From the NCBI GenBank assembly GCA_910578335.1, contig CAJTPU010000015.1:71424-96283 (forward strand): a DNA stretch of 24,860 nucleotides, written 5' to 3'. This stretch comes from an uncultured Lachnospiraceae bacterium (GTDB taxonomy: Bacteria; Bacillota; Clostridia; Lachnospirales; Lachnospiraceae). Below, one piece after another: positions 14,644 to 22,608 of this stretch. Position 1 is the stretch's first letter. Each line of letters starts with the position of its first letter. The notes under the pieces were generated by a model, which did not search any database, was not told the DNA's origin, and saw only the letters and a program-made list of their open reading frames with translations. Position numbers and translations under genes: made by a program.

Positions 14644-15654
14644 TTAAATTCTGCCTACGGTTTTTCCTTCGTAGACCTCTCCGCGGATTATCACGGGCTC
14701 CCTGATGGTGGACTTTGGCTTTTCAATCAGGCTTATCAGCTTTTCCCCCGCCTGCGCGCCGATTTTTACCGTATCCTGCTTCAGTGTCGTAAGCCGGGGC
14801 TCAATGTGCCTGCCAACTCTGATACCGTCATATCCCGCCACCGAGATATCCTCCGGAATCCGAAGCCCTCTTTCCCGAATGACGTTCATACCGCCAAAAC
14901 AGGAAAAATCGTCAGGATAGATGATACAAGTAGGCGGTATAGGCAAATCCAAAAGCACTTTTGTCGCTTCGCCCGCCCCCTTTGTATCTCTGTATGCCGA
15001 TTCACAAAGATACGCATCCGGAACTGTTACCCCCAATTCCTCTGCCGTTCTTAAAAAAGATGTGATACGGCTGTTCGTGACCGTTGAGCTGGCACCGTGT
15101 ATATATGCTATCCGCCGATGTCCACGCTCATAAATATAAGTGAATAACTCCCTCATCCCTCTTACGTTATCGGAAACGATAACCGCCCTGTCATGAAACA
15201 TATGGTCAATGGTCACAATCGGGATATCGCTCTTTACCAGTTCCTCCACTTCCGGGTCGTAGAAATCCACATTGGCAATCACGACACCGTCAAACCCTCT
15301 GTAATGACAGTGCTCTAAATAAGTCATGCGATTCTTCCGGTTTTTACTGGCATTGAGAAAAGTAACGTCGTAGCCCCGCGCCTCCACCGTCCGCTTAAAG
15401 CTGTCAAGCACGCCGGCAAAATAGTCATGCGTCAGTCCGCTTCGCGCTTCGTCTGTAAACAGTACGCCTATATTATAAGTACGGTTTGTTTTTAAGGCTC
15501 TTGCCAGTGCATTGGGAGAATACCCCATCTCCTTTGCCACCTGACGTATATGCGACTTCGTTTCCTCACTGATATCCTTATGATTGTTAAGTGCTTTGCT
15601 GACTGTCGCAACACTGACACCGCATACACGGGATATGTCTTTCATAGAAGCCAT
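14644..15654 (-). CDS. LacI-family transcriptional repressor of the cellobiose locus
   Basis: The 336-residue protein opens with the LacI helix-turn-helix (MKDISRVCGVSVATVSKAL, residues 4-22), the hinge region, YSPNALARALKT, and then a periplasmic-binding-protein-like sugar-binding domain (IGVLFTDEA, CIIYPDDFSC, ISVAGYDGI). It should bind DNA as a dimer until a sugar ligand releases it. ATG at 15654 has AAGGGG eight bases upstream. It lies first in the leftward operon with the importer and is divergent from the phosphorylase gene, and matching operator-like sites follow both promoters, so self-control and control of the phosphorylase are both likely. Confidence 0.92.
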   Translation of the reverse strand: MASMKDISRVCGVSVATVSKALNNHKDISEETKSHIRQVAKEMGYSPNALARALKTNRTYNIGVLFTDEARSGLTHDYFAGVLDSFKRTVEARGYDVTFLNASKNRKNRMTYLEHCHYRGFDGVVIANVDFYDPEVEELVKSDIPIVTIDHMFHDRAVIVSDNVRGMRELFTYIYERGHRRIAYIHGASSTVTNSRITSFLRTAEELGVTVPDAYLCESAYRDTKGAGEATKVLLDLPIPPTCIIYPDDFSCFGGMNVIRERGLRIPEDISVAGYDGIRVGRHIEPRLTTLKQDTVKIGAQAGEKLISLIEKPKSTIREPVIIRGEVYEGKTVGRI

Positions 15655-15673
15655 GTTGTCATCCCCTTTTCAG

Positions 15674-15686
15674 TTGTGTAACACAA
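15674..15686. promoter_or_regulatory. Perfect 13-base palindrome in the lacI 5' UTR
   Basis: TTGTGT-A-ACACAA is a perfect dyad 20 bases before the repressor start codon. It could be a second operator or a small RNA hairpin; no function can be assigned. Confidence 0.35.
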
Positions 15687-15714
15687 ACGCTGCCTGTCCG
15701 ATTCAGCAAATGAC

Positions 15715-15726
15715 TTAATCGTTTTC
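15715..15726. promoter_or_regulatory. LacI-type operator candidate, leftward operon
   Basis: TTAATCGTTTTC, part of a 12-base string ACTTAATCGTTT that occurs again at 16045-16056. It lies just after the predicted transcription start of the repressor-importer operon, where a bound repressor would block transcription. Confidence 0.55.
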
Positions 15727-15734
15727 GTACTATT

Positions 15735-15763
15735 AGCATAACTCACCTTTGATAATTTTGCAA
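15735..15763 (-). promoter_or_regulatory. Promoter of the repressor-importer operon
   Basis: Minus strand TTGCAA (15758-15763), 17 bases, TATGCT (15735-15740). The expected start of transcription is immediately upstream of the operator candidate at 15715-15726. Confidence 0.65.
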
Positions 15764-15988
15764 TACTTTTCGAATTTTTTTTATGCAACTTTTATACTTT
15801 TGGCAAACTTATACAGTTTTGGAAACACTTTTTTTATCGTTTTGCACAGCTTTTTGTCACTTTTTTTCTATATTAATACAATATCTCGTCGAAATACCCG
15901 GTTTCTTTTCCTTTTTCGGCAGACTGCCCAAGCCCCTCTGTTCTTTCGGCAATCTGCCAAAAAATTCTCTTATTTTCTAACATTTCTG
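15764..15988. other. AT-rich spacer between divergent promoters
   Basis: No gene is seen. The stretch is T-rich on the plus strand. It contains a weaker relative of the operator (TTTATCGTTTTG, 15833-15844) and two spaced inverted repeats GGCAGACTGCC (15918-15928) and GGCAATCTGCC (15948-15958). Confidence 0.5.
15918..15958. repeat. Two GGCA-N3-TGCC inverted repeats spaced by 30 bases
   Basis: GGCAGACTGCC (15918-15928) and GGCAATCTGCC (15948-15958) share the flanking TTTCGGCA. The 30-base spacing equals about three helical turns, as for paired binding sites of one regulator. They lie upstream of the -35 box of the phosphorylase promoter, where an activator would sit. Confidence 0.45.
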
Positions 15989-16017
15989 TTGCATTGCGCA
16001 TATATCTTGTGTATAAT
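15989..16017 (+). promoter_or_regulatory. Promoter of the cellobiose phosphorylase gene
   Basis: TTGCAT (15989-15994), 17 bases, TATAAT (16012-16017). Transcription should start near 16024, leaving about 85 bases of leader that contain the operator candidate. Confidence 0.75.
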
Positions 16018-16046
16018 TCGGTTTATAGAGGCTTGTCTGACTTTAC

Positions 16047-16058
16047 TTAATCGTTTAA
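16047..16058. promoter_or_regulatory. LacI-type operator candidate, phosphorylase gene
   Basis: TTAATCGTTTAA is a near-palindrome centred on CG (TTAATC against TTAAAC), the form favoured by LacI-family regulators. It lies downstream of the phosphorylase promoter and shares ACTTAATCGTTT with the site at 15713-15724. Confidence 0.6.
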
Positions 16059-16109
16059 CCTTATGGTGCCGTCAGTCAGCGCCTAATTTTAAAATAAGGA
16101 GAATTTATC

Positions 16110-18545
16110 ATGAAATTCGGTTTTTTTGATGATGCGAATCAGGAATATGTGATTACTACCCCCAAAACACCGCTTCCATGGATTAATTATCTGGGCTGTA
16201 ATGATTTCTTCAGCCTGATTTCCAATACCTGCGGCGGTTATACTTTTTATAAAGATGCGAAGCTGCTTCGCCTGACCCGCTACCGCTACAACGACATACC
16301 GGCGGATACCAACGGCAAGTACTTCTACATAAAAGACGGCGACAGCGTCTGGAATCCCGGCTGGCAGCCCTCCAAAACAGAGCTCGATTCCTACGAATGC
16401 CGCCACGGTATCGGCTACAGCAAGTTTACGGGCTCAAAAAATGATGTGGAAGCTTCCGTACTCACCTTTGTCCCCATGAACGACACCTGTGAGGTGAGCC
16501 GCCTTACCCTGACAAACAAATCCGCTTCCGCCAAAGAATTAAAGCTTTTTTCCTATGTGGAGTGGTGCTTGTGGAATGCAGACGACGACATGAAAAACTT
16601 TCAGCGTAACCTGAGTACCGGTGAAGTAGAAGTGGTGGATTCCACTATCTTCCACAAAACGGAGTACAGAGAGCGCCGCAACCACTACGCCGTTTACTCT
16701 GTCAATGCGAAGGTGGAGGCTTTTGATACCAGCAGAGATGCCTTTTTAGGTGCCTACCGTTCTTCCGCTCTGCCTGAGGCAGTCGAAAACGGCGCATGTA
16801 CCAATTCTATGGCAAGCGGCTGGTCTCCCATCGCCGCGCATCAGCTTAACGTATCTCTGGCTGCCGGTGAAAGCAAAAGCTTTATCTTTGTATTGGGCTA
16901 TATTGAAAATCCTCAGGAAGAAAAATGGGAATCCAAGGGCGTTATCAACAAGAAGCCTGCCTTTGCAATGCTTGCGCGCTATCAGAGCGATGCAGATGTG
17001 GATGCTGCCTTTGCCGAATTAAAGGCATACTGGAAGCAGCTCCTCTCCAAATATACCGTAGAATCCGGCAATGACAAGGTAAACCGTATGGTGAACACCT
17101 GGAACCAGTATCAGTGCATGGTTACCTTCAATATGTCCCGCTCCGCTTCCTATTACGAATCCGGAATCGGGCGCGGCATGGGCTTCCGTGATTCCTGTCA
17201 GGACCTTTTGGGCTTTGTGCATCTGATTCCTGACCGTGCAAGGGAGCGTATCATTGATATTGCCTCCACACAGTTTGAGGACGGCAGCGCCTACCATCAG
17301 TACCAGCCCCTTACCAAAAAGGGCAACTCCGATATCGGCAGCGGCTTCAATGACGACCCGCTGTGGCTGATTGCCGGCACCTCCGCTTATGTGCGCGAGA
17401 CCGGCGACACCTCCATCCTCACGGAAATGGTTCCTTATGACAACGACATGTCCAAAGCAACCTCTCTGATGGAGCACTTGAAGCGCTCTCTTGATTACAT
17501 TATTAACCACAAGGGTCCGCACTCTCTTCCGTTAATCGGGCGTGCCGACTGGAATGACTGTCTGAACTTAAACTGCTTTTCCGAGCATCCCGGTGAATCC
17601 TTCCAGACCTTTGGTCCCAGTGAAGGTCCTGTTGCAGAATCTGTATTTATTGCCGGCATGTTTGTAAAATATGCGGAGGAGTACGCACAGCTCGCAGAGC
17701 TTATGGGCGATGCCGCAGAGGCAAAACGTGCCCGCGGGGAGGCTTCCGTTATGTACGACGCCATCTTAAAGGACGGCTGGGACGGCGAATGGTTTGTCCG
17801 CGCCTACGACGCATACGGCAATAAGGTTGGCTCCAAAGAATGCGAGGAAGGGCAGATTTACATCGAGCCGCAGGGCTTTTGTGTGCTTGCCGGCGTCGGC
17901 GTGAAAGAAGGACTTGCCCAAAAGGCGCTTGACTCCGTAAAAGAAAGACTGGATACCGATTACGGCGTTATGATTTTGCAGCCTGCTTACACCAGATACC
18001 ACCTTGAGCTTGGAGAAATTTCCTCTTATCCGCCCGGATACAAGGAAAATGCCGGTATCTTCTGTCACAACAATCCATGGGTATCCATTGCCGAGACCGT
18101 TGTCGGAAATGGGGAACGCGCTTTTGAGATTTACAAAAAGACCTGTCCCGCTTATGTGGAGGATATCAGCGAAATCCACCGCACAGAGCCTTATGTATAT
18201 TCCCAGATGGTAGCCGGCAGGGATGCCAAATTCCACGGCGAAGCAAAGAATAGCTGGCTGACCGGCACCGCCGCATGGACCTTTGCCAACATCTCCCAGT
18301 ACATTTTAGGCGTATACCCTACTCACACCGGATTGTCCATCAATCCCTGTGTACCAAAAGATTTCGGCGACTTTAAACTTACCAGAAGCTTCCGTGAGGG
18401 CGTTTACCACATCGAGGTAAAAAATCCGTCCCATGTAGAAAAAGGCGTTGCCTCCATGGTTGTGGACGGCAGCCCGGTAGACGGCTGTATCATTCCTTAT
18501 GAAAAAGGCAAGACCGTCTACAATGTCACCGTTACGATGGGTTAA
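16110..18545 (+). CDS. cbp: Cellobiose phosphorylase (GH94)
   Basis: The 811-residue cytoplasmic enzyme matches bacterial cellobiose phosphorylases end to end, including EYVITTPxTPxPWINYLG at the start, IGRGMGFRDSxQDLLGFVHLIP, SAYHQYQPLTKxGNxDIGSGF and GRADWNDCLNLNCFS. Asp483 in DWND is the expected catalytic acid. It converts cellobiose and phosphate to glucose and alpha-glucose-1-phosphate, saving one ATP compared with hydrolysis. Length (about 810-820) is standard. ATG at 16110 has AAGGAG eight bases upstream. It is divergent from the repressor-importer operon. Laminaribiose or chitobiose phosphorylases share the fold but lack this close resemblance to the cellobiose enzymes. Confidence 0.95.
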   Translation: MKFGFFDDANQEYVITTPKTPLPWINYLGCNDFFSLISNTCGGYTFYKDAKLLRLTRYRYNDIPADTNGKYFYIKDGDSVWNPGWQPSKTELDSYECRHGIGYSKFTGSKNDVEASVLTFVPMNDTCEVSRLTLTNKSASAKELKLFSYVEWCLWNADDDMKNFQRNLSTGEVEVVDSTIFHKTEYRERRNHYAVYSVNAKVEAFDTSRDAFLGAYRSSALPEAVENGACTNSMASGWSPIAAHQLNVSLAAGESKSFIFVLGYIENPQEEKWESKGVINKKPAFAMLARYQSDADVDAAFAELKAYWKQLLSKYTVESGNDKVNRMVNTWNQYQCMVTFNMSRSASYYESGIGRGMGFRDSCQDLLGFVHLIPDRARERIIDIASTQFEDGSAYHQYQPLTKKGNSDIGSGFNDDPLWLIAGTSAYVRETGDTSILTEMVPYDNDMSKATSLMEHLKRSLDYIINHKGPHSLPLIGRADWNDCLNLNCFSEHPGESFQTFGPSEGPVAESVFIAGMFVKYAEEYAQLAELMGDAAEAKRARGEASVMYDAILKDGWDGEWFVRAYDAYGNKVGSKECEEGQIYIEPQGFCVLAGVGVKEGLAQKALDSVKERLDTDYGVMILQPAYTRYHLELGEISSYPPGYKENAGIFCHNNPWVSIAETVVGNGERAFEIYKKTCPAYVEDISEIHRTEPYVYSQMVAGRDAKFHGEAKNSWLTGTAAWTFANISQYILGVYPTHTGLSINPCVPKDFGDFKLTRSFREGVYHIEVKNPSHVEKGVASMVVDGSPVDGCIIPYEKGKTVYNVTVTMG

Positions 18546-18585
18546 CTCCAAAACCCTTTCGTAGATTTTGCTTTACAGTTACGTC

Positions 18586-18620
18586 AAAACGGCAGGATAT
18601 CACAGCTATCCTGCCGTTTT
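18586..18620. terminator. Bidirectional terminator between phosphorylase and cardiolipin synthase
   Basis: AAAACGGCAGGATA (18586-18599) and TATCCTGCCGTTTT (18607-18620) form a 14-bp stem with a 7-base loop and T-rich ends on both strands. The two genes converge here, so it serves both. Confidence 0.93.
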
Positions 18621-18680
18621 ACGTATTTACCAATTATATAGGGCTGTGTTTTTTACAGCCTTAGCGATTTCCTTCACACT

Positions 18681-20213
18681 TTACATAAGGGGCGCAATCA
18701 AATTACACACCCTGCCAAGCAGCCGCCATCTTACAGGCAGCGATTCATAATAGCCCTCCTCCACCTGCATACACTTCTCAAGCGTTGCCTGAAAATCTGC
18801 TTCCACATCATTGACAACCTTGTTTTGGTAGAAAAACGCCGCACACTCGAAATGATGGTATAAGCTTCGGTAATCCAGATTCACCGTGCCCACCACAGCC
18901 TTGCTGTCATCGGAGACAAATACCTTGGCATGAACAAATCCCGGCGTGTACTCATACACTTTCACACCCGCCGCAAGCAAAGACGGATAATACGTTCTCG
19001 CAATGGCAAAAGCATATTTTTTATCGGGAATATGCGGCAGTATCAGCTTCACCTCCACGCCCCTTTGGGCGGCAAATTTTAACATCATCAGAAAACTACT
19101 GTCTACAATAAAATAAGGCGTCATAATATGCACATACTCCCGCGCCGTATTTAACATATCCAGATATACTTTCTCCGCTACGTTTTCTTTCCTGTTCGGA
19201 CCGTCACCATATGGAATCACATACCCTTCCGTCTCTTTCTGTACACAGCGGCGCAAATAAGCCTCATAATTACTCTGTTTATCCAGAATATCCCATGTCC
19301 GCAAAAACATCATGGTAAAGCTGTCCACCGCGCTGCCCGTGACCTTGACCGCCACATCCTTCCAATGTCCAAATCGCTTCTTCCTGTTGATATACTCATC
19401 TGCCAGATTCACGCCGCCCGTATAGGCAACGCGCCCGTCAATCACAAGTATCTTCCTGTGGTCACGATTGTTTTGGTGGGTGGAAAGCATAGGCGCAATC
19501 GGCGCAAACGCCTTGGTACGGATTCCCCGCTTCTCCATCTTGGCAGGATAATTGTAGGGAAGCAGCAAAAGCGAGCACATACCGTCATATAGAAAACGTA
19601 CCTCAACCCCCTCTGCCGCCTTCTTGGTCAAAATTTCCAGTACGGCATCCCACATAACCCCATGCTCCACAATAAAATATTCCAAGAAAATAAATTTTTC
19701 CGCCCGCTCCAGTTCTGCAAGCATGTCCCTCCATTTATCCTCTCCCAGAGAAAAATACGTGTTTTCTCCGCTCCTGCAGGCAGGATAACCGGCTTTTGAC
19801 AAATAGGCTGCCAGCCTTCCTACCTGCCGGTCGCAGTCCGAAATTTCCCTTAAAATCCCCTCCTCCTGCAGCATATACTGTCTTGAATTTTCTATCACCT
19901 TATTCATTTCCCGCTTTAAGCCCCTGCTCCCCATATTTTTGTCCACAAACAAAAAAACAATGGTTCCAAACACAGGAAAAAGGCATATCGGAATTACCCA
20001 CGCAATTTTAAATTCAGGCAAATCCTCCTTATTTATCAAATATATCAGCACCGCCGCACCGCCAGCCGTCATAATGCTGAAGATAAAGGTCGTGTATCTG
20101 CCCAGCCACAAAAAGCTAAAAATCAAAATTGCCGCCTGCACCAGTATGGACAGCAAAATAATCATCGTTCTGCTAAATACGATTTTGAAAAATACCTTTA
20201 GAAACCTTTTCAT
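18681..20213 (-). CDS. cls: Cardiolipin synthase (phospholipase D family)
   Basis: The 510-residue membrane enzyme has N-terminal membrane segments (about 15-37, 40-60 and 70-90) and two PLD catalytic motifs: H252-K254-D259 (HRKILVIDG, followed by YTGGVNLADEY) and H428-K430-D435 (HAKVFVSDD, followed by GTVNLDYRS). It joins two phosphatidylglycerols to cardiolipin and glycerol. Length and domain order are as usual for the bacterial Cls family. ATG at 20213 has GGGG seven bases upstream, a moderate site. It is a one-gene transcript between a promoter at 20258-20286 and the shared terminator. Confidence 0.94.
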   Translation of the reverse strand: MKRFLKVFFKIVFSRTMIILLSILVQAAILIFSFLWLGRYTTFIFSIMTAGGAAVLIYLINKEDLPEFKIAWVIPICLFPVFGTIVFLFVDKNMGSRGLKREMNKVIENSRQYMLQEEGILREISDCDRQVGRLAAYLSKAGYPACRSGENTYFSLGEDKWRDMLAELERAEKFIFLEYFIVEHGVMWDAVLEILTKKAAEGVEVRFLYDGMCSLLLLPYNYPAKMEKRGIRTKAFAPIAPMLSTHQNNRDHRKILVIDGRVAYTGGVNLADEYINRKKRFGHWKDVAVKVTGSAVDSFTMMFLRTWDILDKQSNYEAYLRRCVQKETEGYVIPYGDGPNRKENVAEKVYLDMLNTAREYVHIMTPYFIVDSSFLMMLKFAAQRGVEVKLILPHIPDKKYAFAIARTYYPSLLAAGVKVYEYTPGFVHAKVFVSDDSKAVVGTVNLDYRSLYHHFECAAFFYQNKVVNDVEADFQATLEKCMQVEEGYYESLPVRWRLLGRVCNLIAPLM

Positions 20214-20257
20214 CTGTACACCCCATATCCGCTTTGGAAAGTGCTTTTCTTTCTTCC

Positions 20258-20286
20258 ATTTTAACTTTTTAAGGTAAAAAGGTCAA
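20258..20286 (-). promoter_or_regulatory. Promoter of the cardiolipin synthase gene
   Basis: Minus strand TTGACC (20281-20286), 17 bases, TAAAAT (20258-20263), about 45 bases before the start codon. Confidence 0.7.
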
Positions 20287-20340
20287 CGACGTCCTGCGAT
20301 TTAACCTTCTTCTTTTTCAGGAAAAAATCCCGAAAAACAC

Positions 20341-20369
20341 TTGACATTTTTTCTTCGTCCATGTACAAT
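20341..20369 (+). promoter_or_regulatory. Promoter of tRNA-Arg(ACG)
   Basis: TTGACA (20341-20346), 17 bases, TACAAT (20364-20369), the same hexamers as the tRNA-Arg(TCT) promoter. It lies 40 bases before the tRNA. Confidence 0.9.
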
Positions 20370-20408
20370 ATTCAATGTTGCAGACGTGATAATTCATGTG
20401 GCAGAAAT

Positions 20409-20482
20409 GTGCGTTTAGCTCAGCTGGATAGAGCGTTTGGCTACGGACCAAAAGGTCGGGGGTTCGAATCCTCTAACGCACG
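20409..20482 (+). tRNA. tRNA-Arg(ACG)
   Basis: Complete cloverleaf: acceptor GTGCGTT pairs with AACGCAC, D-arm GCTC..GAGC, anticodon stem TTTGG/CCAAA with loop CTACGGA (anticodon ACG, Arg; the A would be edited to inosine by TadA), T-loop TTCGAAT, discriminator G, no encoded CCA. Confidence 0.95.
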
Positions 20483-20490
20483 TCAAAAAT

Positions 20491-20524
20491 GCAGGAAGCC
20501 TTAAAAGGGGATTCCTGCGTTTTT
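20491..20524 (+). terminator. Terminator after tRNA-Arg(ACG)
   Basis: GCAGGAA (20491-20497) pairs with TTCCTGC (20512-20518), partly extended by inner CC/GG, followed by GTTTTT. It lies 9 bases after the tRNA. Confidence 0.85.
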
Positions 20525-20647
20525 CGTTTCTGCATAAACTGCATGTATAAAAAACAAAATTAGAAATATAGTACATTAAAAAGCCTGTTTCCTTCAGGCT
20601 GTCAGTGCACAATCCGTGGCAAGCGGATAGGCATGGAAAGGATAACT
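20525..20647. other. Leader region before the PHP gene, with stem-loop
   Basis: No gene is seen. AGCCTG and CAGGCT (20582-20600) form a short stem; on the minus strand it is followed by a TTTTT run like a terminator, although no minus-strand gene ends here. A promoter for the PHP gene must lie here but is not clear (a weak TATAGT near 20568). Confidence 0.4.
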
Positions 20648-21451
20648 ATGCGTTTTGATATGCATTGCCATACAAAAGAAGGCTCTTTAGACGGCAAAAT
20701 TCATTTAGCAGATTATGTCGCCCTGTTAAAAGAAAAAGGCTATCAGGGAATGCTCATCACCGACCACAATTCTTATCAGGCATACCGGTACTACAAAAAG
20801 CACAAGGATGAACCTGCCTTTCAGGATTTTACTGTTTTAAAGGGAATTGAATATGACACGATAGATGCCGGGCACGTTATCGTTATTATGCCTGAATATA
20901 GAAAACTGCCCATTTTGGAGCTTCGCGGGCTTCCCGTGTCCATCTTAATTGAAATTGTACACTTTTTTGGCGGCATTTTAGGACCCGCGCACCCCTGCGG
21001 TGAAAAATACTTGAGCCTTTGTAACACAAGACGGTATCGTAAAAATCCCCGCATTCTGAAAGAATTTGATTTTATGGAGGTGTTTAACGCCTGTGAGCCG
21101 CCCACCGCTAACGAAGCAGCCGCAGAATTGGCACAGCGCAGCCGTCTGCCCGGCTTTGGCGGCAGCGACGCCCACAAGCACGATTGTGTCGGCTTTGCAT
21201 ACACGGAAGTACCTGACAATATTGCAACGGAATCCGACCTCATTCGTTACATCCGTGACAAGAAGCCGGTAAGCTGCGGCGGCTCCTACTATCACGGAAC
21301 CACCAGAGAGCGCATCGGCTCCCTGAATAACATTCTGGTATACTCTTTCTGGTTTTATAACAAAGCCGCCGGTCTCAGGCGCTATCACAAGAGAAGGCTT
21401 GCCTTCAAAGATTACAAGAAAGAATCCGGCAGGTCACGCTGTTCGGCTTAA
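20648..21451 (+). CDS. PHP-domain metal-dependent phosphoesterase
   Basis: The 267-residue protein is a stand-alone PHP domain with the full set of metal ligands: H6 and H8 (DMHCH), D39-H40 (ITDHN), E68 (GIEYD), H76, H115 (GPAHP), and D174-x-H176 (GSDAH). Relatives hydrolyse nucleotide or histidinol phosphates, including 3',5'-bisphosphates; the substrate here is unknown. ATG at 20648 has AAAGG six bases upstream, better than the ATG five codons earlier. It is a monocistronic gene with its own terminator and is one of few plus-strand genes. The C-terminal 60 residues are basic and less conserved in appearance. Confidence 0.88.
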   Translation: MRFDMHCHTKEGSLDGKIHLADYVALLKEKGYQGMLITDHNSYQAYRYYKKHKDEPAFQDFTVLKGIEYDTIDAGHVIVIMPEYRKLPILELRGLPVSILIEIVHFFGGILGPAHPCGEKYLSLCNTRRYRKNPRILKEFDFMEVFNACEPPTANEAAAELAQRSRLPGFGGSDAHKHDCVGFAYTEVPDNIATESDLIRYIRDKKPVSCGGSYYHGTTRERIGSLNNILVYSFWFYNKAAGLRRYHKRRLAFKDYKKESGRSRCSA

Positions 21452-21453
21452 AT

Positions 21454-21490
21454 AAAAAGGATAATCGCTGTTATGCGTTTATCCTTTTTT
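21454..21490 (+). terminator. Terminator after the PHP gene
   Basis: AAAAAGGATAA and TTATCCTTTTTT form an 11-bp stem around 14 bases, immediately after the stop codon. Confidence 0.88.
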
Positions 21491-21529
21491 ATCAGTATAT
21501 AGCATTTACTAACTGTTATATCCTTTTTC

Positions 21530-21660
21530 CTCATGTTACGAGCCCTCATAAGGGCAAAAATAAGGGAAAGAAAAACCTGTAACAAATCCACCTTTACTAC
21601 TTAATGTCCATTATTACATGGCGCTAACACTATTTCCCTTATCACTAAGGAAAAATTGGG
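21530..21660. repeat. Dyad-rich element, copy 1, flanking the AT-rich gene group
   Basis: The segment 21546-21569 contains GCCC-TCATAA-GGGC followed by AAAAATAAGGGAAA, a diverged copy of the element at 23922-23962. ATAAGGGAAA (21560-21569) is repeated inverted as TTTCCCTTAT (21633-21642). No ORF is credible here. Confidence 0.5.
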
Positions 21661-21690
21661 CAAACATTCTATTCGCATACAAATTATGCT

Positions 21691-22572
21691 CTATTGAAAT
21701 AACAGTGTTTTGTTTTTTGTGTCTAAAACCGCCCCTCTGCCAATAGGAAAGATTGCGTGATTGGAGCCATGGCCAAAATCGTCACAATAAGCCACAGGAA
21801 TGCCGTATTTTTTACCAAACCGCTCTAGTACTTCAAACAGCAGTGGCGAAATATCATCTGAATAGTGTCCAAACAACAAACCTGTTACTTGTTCCATCAA
21901 CCGGCTTTGTCCAATACAAGTTAAAAACATGCTGACATCCTGAACGGATTGAAATTTATCCAATTCTTCAATAAATAATATATAATTCCTGTCTGTCTGA
22001 TAGGGAAAGAATCTGTTTCCCAGAGTCAAAACAAAATTAAGTAAATATCCGCCTACAAGGCTTCCTTCGCAGCAGCCCCCTGTTATAGTATACCAATCAC
22101 TATTACTGATATAATCTGTTACAGCTCCCTCAATCAAATGCGAAACAAATTGTTTTCTGTCGTATTCGTTGATATTATCAAATAATCCCGGAGTCTGCCC
22201 ATAGTATGTCGTTATGCCGGTGTTAGCATATATAGCATTCAGTATAGATGTTCCGTCACTATAACTCAAAAAAAGCTTCGGAGTTTCTTTTATTCTATTA
22301 TAATCAATATACGGAAGTAAATCTACACTTCCATAACCCCCGCCAAAGAATACCAGCCTTACATTCTCGTCATATATCATCTCGTTCAAATCATCAACAC
22401 GCTCTGCTACACTTGCAGTATATTTATAAGTGTCCTTATAAATATTTTTGCCGAATTTGACGTGAAATCCTAATTCTTCAATGCCTTTTGCATACTTTTC
22501 ATAATCATTTTTATTTGCCACCCAACTTGGCGATATTATCCCAATGGTATCGCCATGTTTTAACAAATTCAT
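21691..22572 (-). CDS. S66-family peptidase (LD-carboxypeptidase/MccF-like)
   Basis: The 293-residue cytoplasmic serine peptidase has the S66 layout: ISPSW near the N-terminus, the FGGGYGS loop, nucleophile Ser105 (LSYSDGTS), a Glu near 202 (LFIEELD) and His268 (FGHGSN), which should make the Ser-Glu-His triad. S66 enzymes include LdcA, which trims cell-wall tetrapeptides, and MccF, which breaks down microcin C; the sequence cannot decide between them. ATG at 22572 has AGGA seven bases upstream. It is the third gene of the MarR operon, 36 bases after the flavin reductase-like gene. Base composition is visibly AT-richer than the housekeeping genes to the left. Confidence 0.88.
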   Translation of the reverse strand: MNLLKHGDTIGIISPSWVANKNDYEKYAKGIEELGFHVKFGKNIYKDTYKYTASVAERVDDLNEMIYDENVRLVFFGGGYGSVDLLPYIDYNRIKETPKLFLSYSDGTSILNAIYANTGITTYYGQTPGLFDNINEYDRKQFVSHLIEGAVTDYISNSDWYTITGGCCEGSLVGGYLLNFVLTLGNRFFPYQTDRNYILFIEELDKFQSVQDVSMFLTCIGQSRLMEQVTGLLFGHYSDDISPLLFEVLERFGKKYGIPVAYCDDFGHGSNHAIFPIGRGAVLDTKNKTLLFQ

Positions 22573-22608
22573 ATGCTCTTCCTTTCGCAGCATTCTTGGC
22601 TTCAATCT

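Noticed and set aside
15674..15686. Catabolite-control (cre) site in the cellobiose regulatory region
   Set aside because: I looked for the cre pattern TGNAARCGNWWWCA in the region; the closest string near 15834-15848 has an extra base and the 13-base palindrome does not fit it.
20415..20612. Minus-strand ORF of 65 codons
   Set aside because: It reads antisense through tRNA-Arg(ACG) and its terminator.
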